Shown here: positions 22,743 through 35,510 of the stretch, piece after piece
Position numbering within the stretch: the stretch's first letter is position 1
Layout: each line of letters opens with the position of its first letter
Assembly (NCBI GenBank): GCA_963555705.1
Contig: OY743183.1
Coordinates: 26,199,932 to 26,263,931, forward strand
DNA: 64,000 nucleotides
Reading direction: 5' to 3'
Origin: Ligustrum vulgare
Taxonomy: Eukaryota; Streptophyta; Magnoliopsida; Lamiales; Oleaceae
Notes under the pieces: generated by a model
Told to the model about the DNA's origin: nothing
Seen by the model: the letters and a program-made list of their open reading frames with translations, nothing else
Databases searched by the model: none
Program-made: the position numbers and the translations under genes

Positions 22743-23170
22743 TTAAAATAATTTCATCCTCGAAATTAAACTTACTTGGTCTACTATGTGTGGGTACTTC
22801 GCTAGGATTTCTTCTTCCTTTTTCCAGGTAGCCTCATCACTACCGTGTTTACCCCACTGGACTTTGACTAAGGGAATCTCTTTGTTTCTTAAGACATGGA
22901 CCTTTCTGTCAATTATTGCCATAGGTGCTTCCTCATATAATAGATTCTTCTGAATCGAAATGAACTGAAAGTTCACCACATGGCTAGGGTCATGCACATA
23001 CTTCCTTAATAGGGAAACGTGAAAAACATTTTGTATCACCGAAAGTTCAGCGGTAAAGCCAAACGATAAGCCACGTTTCCTACTTGTTCCAATATCTCAA
23101 ACGGTCCAATGTATCGGGGCCTTAATTTTCCTCTCTTACCAAAACGAAAAGTCCCCTTCATCGGAGCTAC
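22743..23170 (-). pseudogene. Tekay integrase C-terminus with chromodomain
   Basis: MIQNVFHVSLLRKYVHDPSH, then APMAIIDRKVHVLRNKEIPL, VKVQWGKHGSDEATWKKEEE and ILAKYPHI, the chromodomain that directs chromovirus integration. The join to the integrase needs a frameshift at about 23040-23170. Confidence 0.88.
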
Positions 23171-24240
23171 TTTCAAAAATAGTTTCTCTCCGGCTTTAAA
23201 TTCAAGTCTTTCCTCCTCTTATCGGCATAGCTCTTTTGTCTATCTTGAGCAGCTTTAATCCTCAATCTGATCTTCTCAATAGCCTCTACTGTCTTTTCAA
23301 TCAATTCTAGACCAAATATCTTCCTTTCACCAACTTCATCCCAATATACTAGTGTTCGGCATTTTCGTCCATACAGTGCTTCATATGGTGCCAATACCAA
23401 TAGTAGCATGGAAATTGTTGTTGTAAGCAAACTCTACCGACGACAAGTGAGTCTCCCAATTACAACTTAGATCTAAGACACAAGCTCTAAGCATATCTTC
23501 CAAAATCTGAATAGTATGCTCAGACTGTTCGTCAGTCTGGGGATGATAGGTAGTACTCAAATTTAATTTAGTACCCATAGCCGTTTGTAAGCTCTTCCAA
23601 AATCTTGAGGTAAATCTCGGATCTCTATCTGAAACTATGGACACTGGAACTCCGTGAAGTCAAACAATCTCTCTAACCTATATTTGAGCTAACTGATCTT
23701 CACTGAGAGTCATCCGAACTGGAAGAAAGTGAGCTGACTTTGTAAGTCGGTCCACAATAACCCATATCACATCATGCCCCCTCGATGATCTCGGTAAACC
23801 TGTTACAAAGTCCATGGTGATTTTCTCCCACTTCCATTCTGGTATATACAATGGATTTAACAATCCTGATGGTCTCTGATGTTCGGCCTTGAGTTGTTGA
23901 CAGATCGTGCAACGCGAGACAAACTTTGCAATGCTACCTTTCATATTCCTCCACCAGAATGTTTCTCGCAGATCACGATACATCTTTGTCCCTCCTGGAT
24001 GAGCTGCATACGACACTGAATGGGCTTCCTCCATGATTTCATTTCTGATTTGATCGTCTTTCGGCACACAGAGACGACCCTTGAACATAAGTACTTTATC
24101 AGGGGCAATATCGAAACATATTCTCTTATCTGTTCCAACTTCAGTTCTAATATTTTCCAAGAATTTATCACCTACCTGAGCCGTCACAATATGCTCCCTT
24201 AAATCTGCTCCCTTAAATCTGGCTTAACGGTCATGTTTTC
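23171..24240 (-). pseudogene. Tekay integrase (broken)
   Basis: H2C2 zinc-binding part (EEAHSVSYAAHPGGTKMYRD, SRCTICQQLKAEH), core D in MDFVTGLPRSSRGHD, D in [15 protein letters not shown], and [14 protein letters not shown], where the usual DGQSE is changed to DEQSE but the catalytic E remains. Then [10 protein letters not shown]. Frameshifts near 23400 and a stop near 23650. Confidence 0.87.
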
Positions 24241-25620
24241 CAATTTACCAAAACTTTGGATTGATGGGGCTCACACTTCAATCCTCATATTTTGAAAATC
24301 TCGAATTAGTTGATCTTGCACTGTTCCCAAAGCTGATAACTGTCCAACATCCTTTCTGCTTAACGCATTTGCAACCTTATTAGCTTTACCAGGGTGGTAA
24401 AGAATAGTGCAGTCGTAATCCTTAACCAACTCAAGTCATCAGCGTTGTCTCATATTTAACTCCTTCTGAGTAAATAAATATTTGAGACTCTTATGATCAG
24501 TGTAAATCTCGTATTTACTCCCGTATAAATAGTGTCGCCAAATTTTCAAGGCTTGTACTACTGTCCTGGCTCCAGATCATGTGTCGGATAATTTTGTTCA
24601 TATGGCTTTAATTGCCTCGAAGCATAAACAACTACCTTACTTTTTGCATTAGAACACATCCCAATCCATGTTTGGAGGCATTGCTGTCAATAACAAAACC
24701 GTCAGTCCCATCACGTACTGTCAATACTGGTGCTGAAACCAGTCTATTCTTTAGTTCTTGGAAACTTCGCTCACACTGTTCAGTCTATTGAAATTTGACA
24801 CCTTTTCGTGTTAACGAAGTCATGGGGCCCGCAATCTTAGAGAAACCCTCTATGAATCGTCGATAATATCCTGCCAATCCTAGAAAACTTCTCACATCAC
24901 CAGCATTTTCCGGCATAGCCCAATTAGTCACTGTCTCAACCTTAGATGGATCAACTTCAATGCCTTTGACAGTGACGATGTGACCCAGAAAACCTATCTT
25001 TTCTAGCCAAAACTCACACTTCTTAAATTTGGCATACAACTTTTTTGCTCTCAGTGTCTCCAATACAATCCTCAAATGTTCCTTATGTTGCTTGGCATCC
25101 CTGGAGTGGACTAAAATATCATCAATGAAGACAATGATGAATTTATCCAAATACTGATAGAAAACTCGATTCATCAAGTCCATGAATACAGCAGGTGCAT
25201 TCGTGAGACCCAATGGCATCACTGTGAACTCGTAATGTCCATATCGCATTCTAAACGTGTCTTTAGTACGTCAGACGACTTGATCTTTAGTTGATGGTAT
25301 CAGGACCTCAAGTCCATTTTCGAGAAAACAACAGCACCCTTTAGTTGATTGAATAAGTCTTCGATCCTAGGTAGCAGATACTTATTCTTTATTGTCAACT
25401 TGTTGAGTTCTCGATAATCGATGCACATTCTCATACTACCATCCTTCTTCTTCACAAATAGCACAGGTGCACCCCATGGGGACACACTTGGCCTAATGTA
25501 GCCCTTCTCCAATAGTTCCTCCAGCTGAACCTTCAGTTCTTGCAACTCCTTCAGTGTCATACGATATGGAGCTTTAGAAACAGGAGCAGCTCCTGGAACT
25601 AGATCGATAACAAATTCCAC
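24241..25620 (-). pseudogene. Tekay reverse transcriptase and RNase H (broken)
   Basis: [48 protein letters not shown], then [20 protein letters not shown] and the catalytic [11 protein letters not shown], followed by [19 protein letters not shown] and [18 protein letters not shown]. RNase H follows in 24240-24780 with several breaks. Stops and shifts at about 25290 and below 24785. Confidence 0.88.
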
Positions 25621-26220
25621 TTACCTATCAGGAGAATTGCCTGGTAGGTCTTCTGAAAAAAACATCGCCATAATCGCACACAACTGGAACTGACTCCAAT
25701 GTAATTTCCTTAGTCAGTTTGTCTTGAAAGCTAACCAAATGGCCCTGACAATTTCTTTTTCCTAGAAGTTTTTCTTCTTGAAAAGCCAAAATAAGACAAG
25801 GAAGTGCCTTAATTTTCGTCCCATATAATCTGAATACTTCTTCCCCATTCTTAAGAAACACGACTTCCTTCTCATGACACAAAATAGCAACACGATTTAT
25901 ACTTAACCAGTCCATCCCTAGAATAATATCGAAATCTCTCATCTGAATAATGTTGAGATCTGCCTCAAGTATTTAGCCATCGAAATTTATTTTCACAGCC
26001 TTAACTATCTTATCAGTCTCAATAGTTCCTCCCAACGGTAAACTAACCTCAAGTATACTACCAATTGTCTCACCAACTAAATCCAGTCTAGATATACATG
26101 TATCAGCAATAAAAGAATATGTAGCACCGGAATCTATTAAGATATAAACAAGAATATCAGAAGCAGATAGTATACATGCGATCACATCGGAATCTTCAGC
26201 GGCATCCATAGCAAACACTC
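25621..26220 (-). pseudogene. Tekay aspartic protease region (broken)
   Basis: YILIDSGATYSFIADTCISR carries the protease DSGAT site; MRDFDIILGMDWLSINRVAI is the conserved flap-to-end part. Stop codons near 25972 and 25625. Confidence 0.87.
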
Positions 26221-27208
26221 TAGCTTTTCCCTTCTTATTTTGGTCTCCATTCTTCTTTTAATCGGTGCCTTGTGCTGGTGGATTGCGGCAATCGAAAGCA
26301 AAATGACCTGGTTGAACACACTTGTAGCACACTCCCTTGCCCAAGAGACACTCTCATTTGTGCATCTTTGAACACTTAGGACAAGGTGGTATGTTTCCAG
26401 TTTCTTGACCCTTAGCAGGTCTTGAGTTCGTCTTCTTGTTGGGCACATAGTTCCTGTTCTAGTTTTGATTCGGGCCATTCCACTTCCTCTTATCCTGAAA
26501 CTTTGCATTCTTCTGACTTCCCTCATTGCCAAACTTTATTCCAGCATAAGCTATCGCTTGAGCTTTCTTCATGGCCTCTCTGTACGTGGGGAATTCATGT
26601 GAACTAACGATCTGTCAGATCTCCGAACGTAGGCCTCTCTCAAATCGACGGGCCTTTTTAGCCTCAGTCTCCACCAGACTTTCTGTCATATTCTGTTATG
26701 TCCATATCTCCTTGTACTAGGCACAGGAATTCCGTCTCCTTATGGTCCCGGAGAGCTTGGGGGGAAACTTATCTTTGATCTCAGCTATGAATTCATCCCA
26801 TGGAAAAGCCGCTTGTTCTTCTTCGTTTCAAGTCCCGACCAACATAAACTCAGCACATAAAATCTTCCTATCCTCAGGACAAGATATATGCCTGAATATT
26901 TTCTCGATAGTTTGCAGCCACTCTTCCATAGGTAACGGACCATTTGTGCCATCAAAAGTAGGCGGACGATACCTTCTGAATTGCTCAATGATTGGTACTG
27001 TGGGAGTTGCTGGGGCTTGCCTCATGCCTTGTACGTCGATGGACTGTGCGTCCGTCATCCTAAATCTGTCAGCTATAGCATCCCAACGTAAGGCATGGTA
27101 TCTAAATATATGATCTGATATTGTAGCATGTGGCGCCACTTGGAAGGACAGGTAAGCTGAAAATTCACTTTCTGGTTCTCTCTGTTGACCCCTTCTAAAT
27201 CGTGCCAT
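26221..27208 (-). pseudogene. Tekay gag (broken)
   Basis: ATG at 27208 gives MARFRRGQQREPESEF; FRRYRPPTFDGTNGPLPMEE and EWLQTIEKIF are the gag core. The zinc knuckle CYKCVQPGHFAFDC is at about 26285-26330. Frameshifts near 26830 and stops near 26710 and 26260. Confidence 0.85.
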
Positions 27209-27624
27209 ATCTAAACAAAATACCAATTATGCAAAGTCCAGTATGGGTTCTATAACATCATCTTCTTAATTCGAGGACAGAATTTATTATGAAAACATTT
27301 CTCAAATTATGCTTCTTTTTCTTATCTCCCATTATGCTTCTTTTTCTTATCTCCCATTATGCTCGAACTCGCTTCCTGTCTAATTATTTCGGACATCATC
27401 TCTTCCTTCTTCGTCTAAATCTCATAAAATGTTCAACAATTATCTGAAATAATACTAACATTAACAATTAACTTCATAAAATAATAATTTTCATTACCTT
27501 CGAAATTGGTGGAGAGAACGATTACAGTGGAAATTCTTTTAAATATCTATACTTTTTTTTTGAAAAATCTCTTTGAAAAATTTTGCAAGTCTACAGAAAC
27601 ATAGATCTTGCTATGATATCATGC
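27209..27624 (-). other. Tekay 5' leader with primer-binding site and 25-bp duplication
   Basis: Between 5' LTR and gag. Minus-strand TGATATCATAGC at about 27622-27611 resembles the initiator-tRNA-Met primer site TGGTATCAGAGC with two differences. Near 27306-27356 a 25-bp unit (ATTATGCTTC...ATCTCCC) occurs twice in tandem without change. Confidence 0.6.
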
Positions 27625-28750
27625 TGTAATGCCCCGAGTTCTAAACACCTGGAACGTCACTTCATCATCTCAAACTAACTTTAAAGATGATAAATTGAGC
27701 GAAAAATAACGGAAGTTTTAAAATTCAAATAAAATATTATTCCAAACTATCAACGGTACTAAATTCGAAATTCTTCAGCATAAATTTAAATTATCGTGAA
27801 CTGCTAGGGTAAACTATAAAATAAAACATTTATTTATTTCTTTCTACCATTCATGTCCATCACTCGCCACCACTTTCGAATTCTGCAAAAAATATTAATA
27901 ACGGAGTGAGTATTTCAAAGAAATACTCAATAAACTCATTACAAAATAATTAACTTTAAACTATGATATTACACATAAACATGCAAATCATGTCAAACAT
28001 AACATCATGTCATATATCACAATAGTGCGTAAAAGTAGCCTCATCTCGTCTCAACATGCAATGTTTGCATGTAAGTTATAGCGCATATAACATTCTCAAT
28101 TCATATAACACGTAAGTGCGAAAAAGTAGACTCGTCTCAACATGCAATAACACATGTAAGTTATAGCACATATAACATAATAACTTTGTCTCGTCTCAAT
28201 TCATATCAACATATGAATAATTCACATAATCGCATTTCACATGCACATCAAAGGTAAAATCAATTATTAAGAATGAGTCTACCTCAATTTCTAATCAGTT
28301 CGAGTCGAGCAGGGGACTTCAATTCTCTAACTTTCCATTCGCGTTGTCTAGCCAAAGAAAGTAAATTTTGAATTAGTAATTTTTTGAAAAATTGGGCGTT
28401 TTAAAAAATAAAATAAAAGATTGGGGACTAATCTAAAATTTTAATAAAATTGAAATTTAAAGATTTGGGACTGAATTAAAATTTTCAGAAAACAAAAGGG
28501 CTGGCTAATTTGTTTTTCAGAAAGTTCAGGGACTAAAATTTAAACACTGCTTAAAATATCCAGGGACTAAAATAACTGATCTTAAAATTAGAGACAAAGC
28601 ATATTTAAACACTGCAGGGCTAGAAATAACCATTTAAAAACTTAGGGACCGAAATAAAGGATTCATAAAATTTGGGATTTAAAGGGTAAATTGCACAAAA
28701 TAAAGTTCTTAAAATAGAATTTTCACTCCTCTCTCTCTCTCATTTGCGTT

Positions 28751-28803
<53 letters not shown>

Positions 28804-29869
28804 GGGATGGGCGATAATCCCCCATCTGCGATCCGGTGACGGGGGGTGCAGTCGGTGGCGTTGCCACCGGCGGACACGGGGAGGAGAAGTGCGGTTTGGG
28901 TGTGGGAGTGTGAAAATCACATGATTTGGATGATTGTGGCATAAAATCGAGGTGGAGTTCGAGTTTGGGGATCACGATTTTCGGCCAAAATTTTCGGTGA
29001 TGAAGGTGAGTGTTGTGTTCTTTGGTTTATTTTCTTGGTTCTTGTGATGACTTGGGCTTGATTTTTGAATAGGGCAATGGTAGTTAGTGTGTTGTGAGAA
29101 TTTGTTTGGGTCAGCCATGGAGGTTTTGGATTGAGTTTTGAATTCTTGAATCGATTATGATGAATGGTTGTGTGTGGGAAATATGAATTCGATGCTTGAG
29201 GTTTCAGCAAAGGCGATGCTGATTGTGTGAATTTTGGAATTGACAATGTGTGAGGCTCGAGCTGAAATTTGTGTATATTGTTCTGCATTTGGCTATTGAA
29301 GTTCGGTTGATGAATTTGTTTGTGTGAATTGAAGGCAGGTAAGGAGAGTTCTTACCAAATTTTACAGTGGCCATGTGAGGGAAGAAAATGTGGGACTTCA
29401 ATTGATTTATATCAGATTCTTGGAAGCTGAAAGAATTGAAATTGAATTTTTTTTTTTTATTGTAAGGATAAATGAGGAGTTGAAATCTTTATGAATAATT
29501 AAGGAATTTATGATGGACCTTTTCAGTTTTATGAATTTGAATGGCTGGGAGTTATAACTGTGCAAATATGGAAATCAGAACATGGCTATTGGATAAAAAT
29601 ATAAATTAAAGATAATCAATAATTTGGAATCAAAATATATCAAATTTGAAATGAAAAAATTTCGAGCTGAAAACGAAATAATGATTTTTGGATAAGTTTA
29701 AAATTCGCAAATTGGACTTAAAGATTTAAACGAATAAATTTCTTTCTTAAATTTTAAAAACAATTTATATGGCTAGACGAACACGTTTTCCTTAGAAAAT
29801 GGATGAAATCATAGTGACACATATTAATAAATTTTACCTTTATTATAATAAAATTTCTCGGTCGCTACA
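27625..29869 (-). repeat. Tekay 5' LTR (2245 bp)
   Basis: TGTAATGCCCC...GTCGCTACA; matches 20460-22731. The AG tract here is 28755-28800. Confidence 0.85.
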
Positions 29870-30105
29870 CCCTTTTCTTCTTCAAACGAGATTGACCCAC
29901 AGAAGAGTATATTAACCAAGTATTCAAAACCAACTATTCAGAACGGAAAAAGAGTTCTTATGGTTGGGGAGCTGTGAAACGAAATTCGTAGGCTAAACTG
30001 AAGAAAGTCCAGCTTGAAATAAATTTTCTTCGATTATCAAATCCCTGTACAACCTCAAAAATTGTTTGACCTGATGAGCTTCCATCAATCTCTTATCAAG
30101 TTCTT
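29870..30105 (-). pseudogene. N-terminal part of the Tat antisense ORF
   Basis: Removing the Tekay element joins this to 20459: minus-strand VGQSRLKKKR runs into KHPNPLINV. Further upstream FDNRRKFISSWTFFSLAYEF is readable before a stop. No domain recognised. Confidence 0.45.
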
Positions 30106-32530
30106 TTGAACGGTAAGATGCAATTGGCTCTGTGAAAAAGAAATATAAATTTAGTCAGTGAACCACGCGGCCATATCCATACCATCAAGTGGCCTCACGT
30201 TGCAATAAATTTCAACAGATTCTACAGTATTAACCACGTGGCCACCAGAATTCTTTCTGCAGGCCACGCGGTTAACTGTAGCAAAATCCGACAGTTTTTT
30301 ATTTATTTTTATTTTTTATATGCAGCAGGTTATTCACAAATTCATAACATTCAACCACATTTTGTATCCCAAAATTTTCCCCAACACATCATACCACCTG
30401 AGCTAAATATATTCTTATGGAATTGAACATCAAAGAATGCTTGCATCACATTCAAATCTCTCATTAAGGTATGTTTCAATTTATTAATTTTGCAATCTGA
30501 TTTTTTTTTAGGATTTTCTTGCTTTTATGGAGATTTTGATTTAATGAGTGATTGAGTTGTGGAATAGGCTAGGATTTATGTTAAGTTGATTGTGAAACAT
30601 AGGTTAAAAATTTGGGATAACTCCAACCTTCAAACAATATGATTTCAACTTGTTTTTTTATATGCACATTAGGTGTTTGGTAAAATGTCTAGGAGAGCTT
30701 TTCAATGATTTTTTGTAAAACCTTTTGAACATTCATCTTCAATTCATGCTTAGCACTGATTATGAGTCATTCATTCATGAGTTGCATCATCACATTGCTC
30801 AAAACTTGGATTTGGAATGATAAGCACATCTAGGCACCACATTTAGGTCATTGCAAGGTATTGCACTAGTTTTCAGCATGCAGTGACCAATTTACCACAT
30901 CATTCTACAGCCCTACTGAACTCCAAATGATCTGAATTTTTTATATGATATAGACCATATTATATATTTTCATGTGTTCGAATATGGCTCCGAAAAATTT
31001 TGATTTTTCATAGTGATGTCGAGGGCTGGAAATGGGTAGTTGACCATGTTAAAAAAAAAAAAATTCAAATTTATGTTTTCCCTTTAGTTTGGGGGTTGTG
31101 GATGTGGTTGCCTATGTTTTTTTATAAATTTGATGTGTCCAATGTACTTATTTCACTTTTGCGAGTAACTCACCATTTGTGACACATCCAAATCAAGATT
31201 GGAACAAGTTGAAAGCATCCAAACATTCAAGGAAAGCTCCAAATTTGTAGAACTTACATCCTTAAACCAAGGAAGTAATTGTATCCCTCTTCTATGTATT
31301 TCTTTATTTAGATATCATATTTTTATGACATACGTTGAGGGCGATGTATATTTCTAGTCTCGGGGTGGAAATCTCATTCATGCTTTATATTCAGTCGATT
31401 GTTTTGGATAAAAAAATAAATTTTTTAAAATTCTTGTTCATTTCTTTTTGCCTAGGATATAAATTGGATTAACCTTGTACTTTAGCCAAAGTAATGAACA
31501 ACATAGAAACTTGTGTTTTCTTGACTAGTTATTGCTTGCTTGATTTCATCTTCATGTGCACATAGTCATTGTTGAATTATTACTTGTGTAGGAGTATGTT
31601 TGACAGTTGTGGGAAACATTTATGCAACTTGAATATGGGAATGACTGTTGAACCCCGAAACTTAGATCTTAAGGCATCCCTACGCACATGTTGAACCAAT
31701 CCGCTCAAGATTAGTGTGTGCATGTGTTGATGGGTTGAGGGTCAGTTGTTCTTGATTTTGCACTTTTAGTTGAAAATGTTTGATCAACGGGTATAAACTA
31801 GTGCTAGCATAAAAATGGAAAAATGCTAAAAGTCTTATTCTACTCTTCGTAGCCTTTTTATTCGAGCAAGTAAGCTTGTAAGGGTGTTTAAACCTGGTAC
31901 CATAAATTCAACTTAATTGGGAGTTATCAGCCCAAAGCTCTTTACACGGGTCAATTAGAAAGTTTAAGGGAGAGTGGACTTCCACATATGATAATACAAC
32001 ATCTTTAAACTTTTCTTTATCGTTTTTGTGATTCGGGTTATTAAGTTTGAGGGGTTCTCTGAACCGTGTGTCCTAAAATTGACTGGCTTAGGAGTCACCG
32101 ACCTAAAACTAGCTAAAGGGATCACATAGAAAGCAAATAAGAAATGTATTTCCCAAAGATGGTAAAAGACAAGGACAATAAAAAGAAAAAAAAGTCATCC
32201 GTAAAATAATAAAATGCATGGTATAAGTTTTGTTGACTGAAACTATGGAGATCAAGGGTGTGGAATTGGGGATTGCATACCATTGATTCATTGTGCATGC
32301 ATGTTTCTAATTATGAATATATCGTGTGGAAAATTGCAATGTAAAAATGTTTAGAAACCACTACAGAGGGAAACATGAGATTTGAAAGAAAAACAGTAAG
32401 TTGAGATGAGTGAGGAAAGGAGAATCATTAGAATATCATAGGTTAACCACATGGGATTCGGGCTTACTTTTACATAATAAGCCACACAATTTTAAGTATA
32501 TCTTTGCATAAGTATGAGTTTAACTTTGGC

Positions 32531-32576
<46 letters not shown>

Positions 32577-32776
32577 AAAATCTAGAATGAGATAACTAGA
32601 ATTATTTCATTGTGTTGTTCAAACCTTTGTGGTAAAGTATGATATGATATGAATTCTTGAGGCATATGGTTAACTTGTTAACATGACAAAATATTTGTGA
32701 CTTATCAATTTTTTTATTCATTAGGTTTAATTCTAGATTGTTCGAGGACAAACAATAATTCTTGTTTGGGAGTATT
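30106..32776 (+). other. Internal region of a probable Athila-like element, no intact gene
   Basis: 30160-30290 has CCACGCGG / GGCCACGCGG words like the LTR at 32777, perhaps an old 5' LTR end. The rest is AT-rich with no long ORF; no gag or pol motif was recognised. It ends in the purine tract GTTTGGGAGTATT directly before TGATAAGTG, which is how Athila-type elements end before their 3' LTR. A (CA)n tract is at 32535-32573. Confidence 0.45.
32535..32573. repeat. (CA)n microsatellite
   Basis: 39 bp of CA repeat about 200 bp before the LTR start at 32777. Confidence 0.95.
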
Positions 32777-33345
32777 TGATAAGTGTATTTTATACACATG
32801 TATATCTAAATTAGAATAATTCATTGTAACTTTTGCATAAATCCTATTTAATTGCTTTCTATCCGTTTACATTATAGAAATAATCCCAAAATCATATGAA
32901 TGAAGCAATAGAAGGAAATAATGTACAATTGAAAGATATTTGGAGCTTAATTGGAGCTTAACTGAAGATGAATACAAATTGGGAAGAAGAATTGAAGTGA
33001 TTCAGAAGTTAAAGGACTGAATTGTTGCAATTAGAAGGTAAAGGACTCAAGTGCAAATAAAGTTTAGGGATCTACTTAAATGCATTGAGAAAGATGGAAA
33101 TTGCACTAAAATCAGTGAACTGCATGGCCACGACTTCAAAAATAGTTGGCCGCGTGATCGGATGTTAAATGGGCAGATTTGAATTTTGGTCGCCTACGCG
33201 ATCACCACAAATCCTACTACGAGGCTGCGCAGTAGTTCGACCCTGCGCGATGGTAGGGCCATGCGGGAATTCATGTCTTGTTTTACCTAGTTTTTTTTTT
33301 TTATATATAAAATAAATGCCACTAGTGTGGCTAATTTTATATCAT
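32777..33345 (+). mobile_element. Athila-like 3' LTR, truncated
   Basis: Starts TGATAAGTGTATTTTATACA after a purine tract. The same start occurs inverted at 43433, and both share the order: start, aged U3, CGCGATCR words (33145-33250), then a TATATATAAA-type box (33303-33310). The right boundary is not clear; a run of about 13 G follows at 33372. Confidence 0.55.
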
Positions 33346-33531
33346 GAAAAATAACAAAGCAAATAAATGGAGGGGGGGGGGGGCATAGCTGACCTCTAGT
33401 AAATGTAAAATGCAACAGAAGAAATAGCAAAAGATACTAAAAGCAGTAAATACAATGAAGAGTAAGTTTGATCATGGACACTCCCAGGGGTAGACCGTCA
33501 TGTGTGTTATAGACCTGGTCATGCGTTTGCT

Positions 33532-34332
33532 CTAGTACATGTCCTGATCATAGAAGTCCGTGTAGTCTTTTATGTACTCTGGGTCACTCCTCGATGAAGG
33601 ATGCTTAGGGTGAGGAGGATCTCTGATGGAAAGAGGATCTCCTACCCATGGTCCATGTACAGGGAAAAAAGCAGGTGCCTGAGGTCGCAAGTGAGTACTA
33701 ACTGGTGATGCTGATGAGCCAATGAAGGGAAGGAGAGCATGATTCCTTGATCCAGATGCTGATGGTAAGTATGCCTCTGTAATCTGCATGCAGTCTCCCA
33801 GACCCATCCCATCAATGTTGCTCTGGATATGTACCTTCACCTTATCCTGTTTCGAGGTAGGAGCTGGTGTAGAAGTCTGAGTACAAGAGGGCTTGATTGA
33901 TGGGGGCTCTCCAAAGAGTTTTAGGACCGGATCTTCAATTACAAATAGGAGGATGTAATCTTCATGCGGTGTTTTTCCTTGTAGTGGTCTATCAAAAGTT
34001 GCTTTGCCTTGGATTGCTCTGAACCTAACTCTGTCAGTAGACCATGAGCAAGAAGTTGTGGAACTGTCCCTGCTGACCAATAAGAAGGCTGTTCAGTCTC
34101 TGACGATGCTGGGGAGCTAATGTGTAGCTATGGGTGCCTCTATAGAAGGTACAATAGGAATAGGTGTAGGAGTGGTAGAGATAAGGGATACCTCAATAGG
34201 AGCCCGGGACTTACAGAATAGAAGACCTCTCAGAAAAAACTTTGCCCAACCTTTTGAACATGGAGCACCTTCGCTGTTATTTTCAGTAAGGAGATTGTTA
34301 TTTTTGTATGAGATGTGCTCTTTATTTTCCAA
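33532..34332 (-). pseudogene. Unidentified minus-strand coding fragments, Pro/Ser-rich
   Basis: Two open stretches, 34332-34117 and 34080-33532, separated by one stop near 34115. The second (182 codons) has KPSCTQTSTPAPTSKQDKVK, then HGPWVGDPLSIRDPPHPKHP and EYIKDYTDFYDQDMY. Composition looks like real coding sequence, not random AT-rich frame. No family recognised; position among retrotransposons suggests an element-encoded extra ORF, but it could be a captured gene piece. Confidence 0.4.
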
Positions 34333-34436
34333 GTTATGAAATAAATGTCTTCTTTTCCCTTTTGCATTTATTAAATTATGAATTATGCTTGAGAGGTCTC
34401 CGTTACTAGACTGGTCTCATAGTGTCGGAAAAACAT

Positions 34437-35510
34437 GGCCCGATCTTATATTGTTGAAATGACATTTGGTCCAAATTATATTCCTAGAGGCTCAAATTAT
34501 TAAGCTCAATATAAGTGCTAAAAAGACACAATTCCAAATTATAGCCCAGAGACTCAAGTTATTAAGTCCGACTTATGTGTTGAAACGACATAGTTACAAA
34601 AATATGGTTTAAGAAGTGACACGAGCCTAGAGGTGTCAATCCGGGCGGTCCGAGCCTGGTCGGCCCGCCAACATAAAAGTCAGGTAACGGTCCGCTTGAA
34701 AAAAGCTCGCCCGCTACAGGTTACGGGCCGGTTCCAGGTCAGCCCACAAAATTCGAACAACAACCTAGGCCTGCCCGATGGCCCATCAGGGTTGATCCCA
34801 TGCGGGTCGCGGTTCATTCTGATTTAGCCCATATGAATAAAAAAATAGATTTTTTCATATTTATAGCAATTTTTTTGTCAAGTTTCCAAATACAAAATGA
34901 TTAAAATGATAAATTCATATTTATACCATAAAATATTTACATAGAGTTTAAAATTATATTTTATGTTACAAAAATTACTTCTAAATTTGCAAATTTAAAT
35001 AAAATATAAACAAATAACAATTAAACGCTAAATGTATTTCTAATTACTATTAACAAATAACATTACGTTTTTTAGCTATTAGGGAGAAAAAAATAAGATT
35101 TTGCTTTAAAATTTGTATTAGAGTTTGTAGAAGAAGGGAGATTCTCAATTTTTTCATATTTAATAAAAACAAATTTTTTTACGGGCCAGCAGGTTAACCG
35201 CGGCCCACGAAGGTTTGACCCTAAAATCCGCAGTTCACAACTTCTTGACCCGTGAATCGCTCGCAAAGTCACGGGTCGGCTAGCGGTCCGGGGTCGATCT
35301 TGACCAGTTTTCACAGGTCTGGTCGGCCCGTCCATCTTGACACTTCTACACGAGCCTAGGCCTAAATTATTATTCACTTAGGATAACTATTGTCGAAATG
35401 GTATAGGTCCAGAACCCAATTTATTATTAGCTCCAGTTCATTTTTGTCAAAACGACATGGGTCTAGAACCCAATTTTTTATTTCTAGCAAAAAATGCTGT
35501 AACATCACTT
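34437..35510 (+). repeat. Imperfect direct repeats around a CGACATGG word
   Basis: Outside the hAT element, stretches of 60-75 bp repeat around AAACGACATRGGTC and CCAAATTATA...CTCAAATTATTAAG. About five diverged units; an old tandem or LTR remnant. Confidence 0.4.
34620..35356. mobile_element. hAT-type non-autonomous element with perfect 8-bp duplication
   Basis: 34628-35348 (721 bp) has ends TAGAGGTGTCAA and TTGACACTTCTA and a perfect 8-bp duplication CACGAGCC (34620-34627, 35349-35356). GC-rich subterminal repeats CTGGTCGGCCCG at both ends, AT-rich centre. No transposase. Confidence 0.88.

Larger units (their letters stand above)
20455..29874 (-). mobile_element. Full-length Tekay-type (chromovirus) Gypsy retrotransposon
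   Basis: 20460-29869, minus. LTRs 27625-29869 (5') and 20460-22731 (3') both run TGTAAYGC...GCTACA and are nearly identical over long stretches, differing mostly in a GA tract. Flanks CCTTT and CCCTT are a near-perfect 5-bp duplication. Order gag, protease, RT, RNase H, integrase, chromodomain. The primer site near 27610-27622 resembles the initiator-tRNA-Met type (TGATATCATAGC). Many stops and frameshifts, so it cannot move by itself. It lies inside the antisense ORF of the Tat element. Confidence 0.88.
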
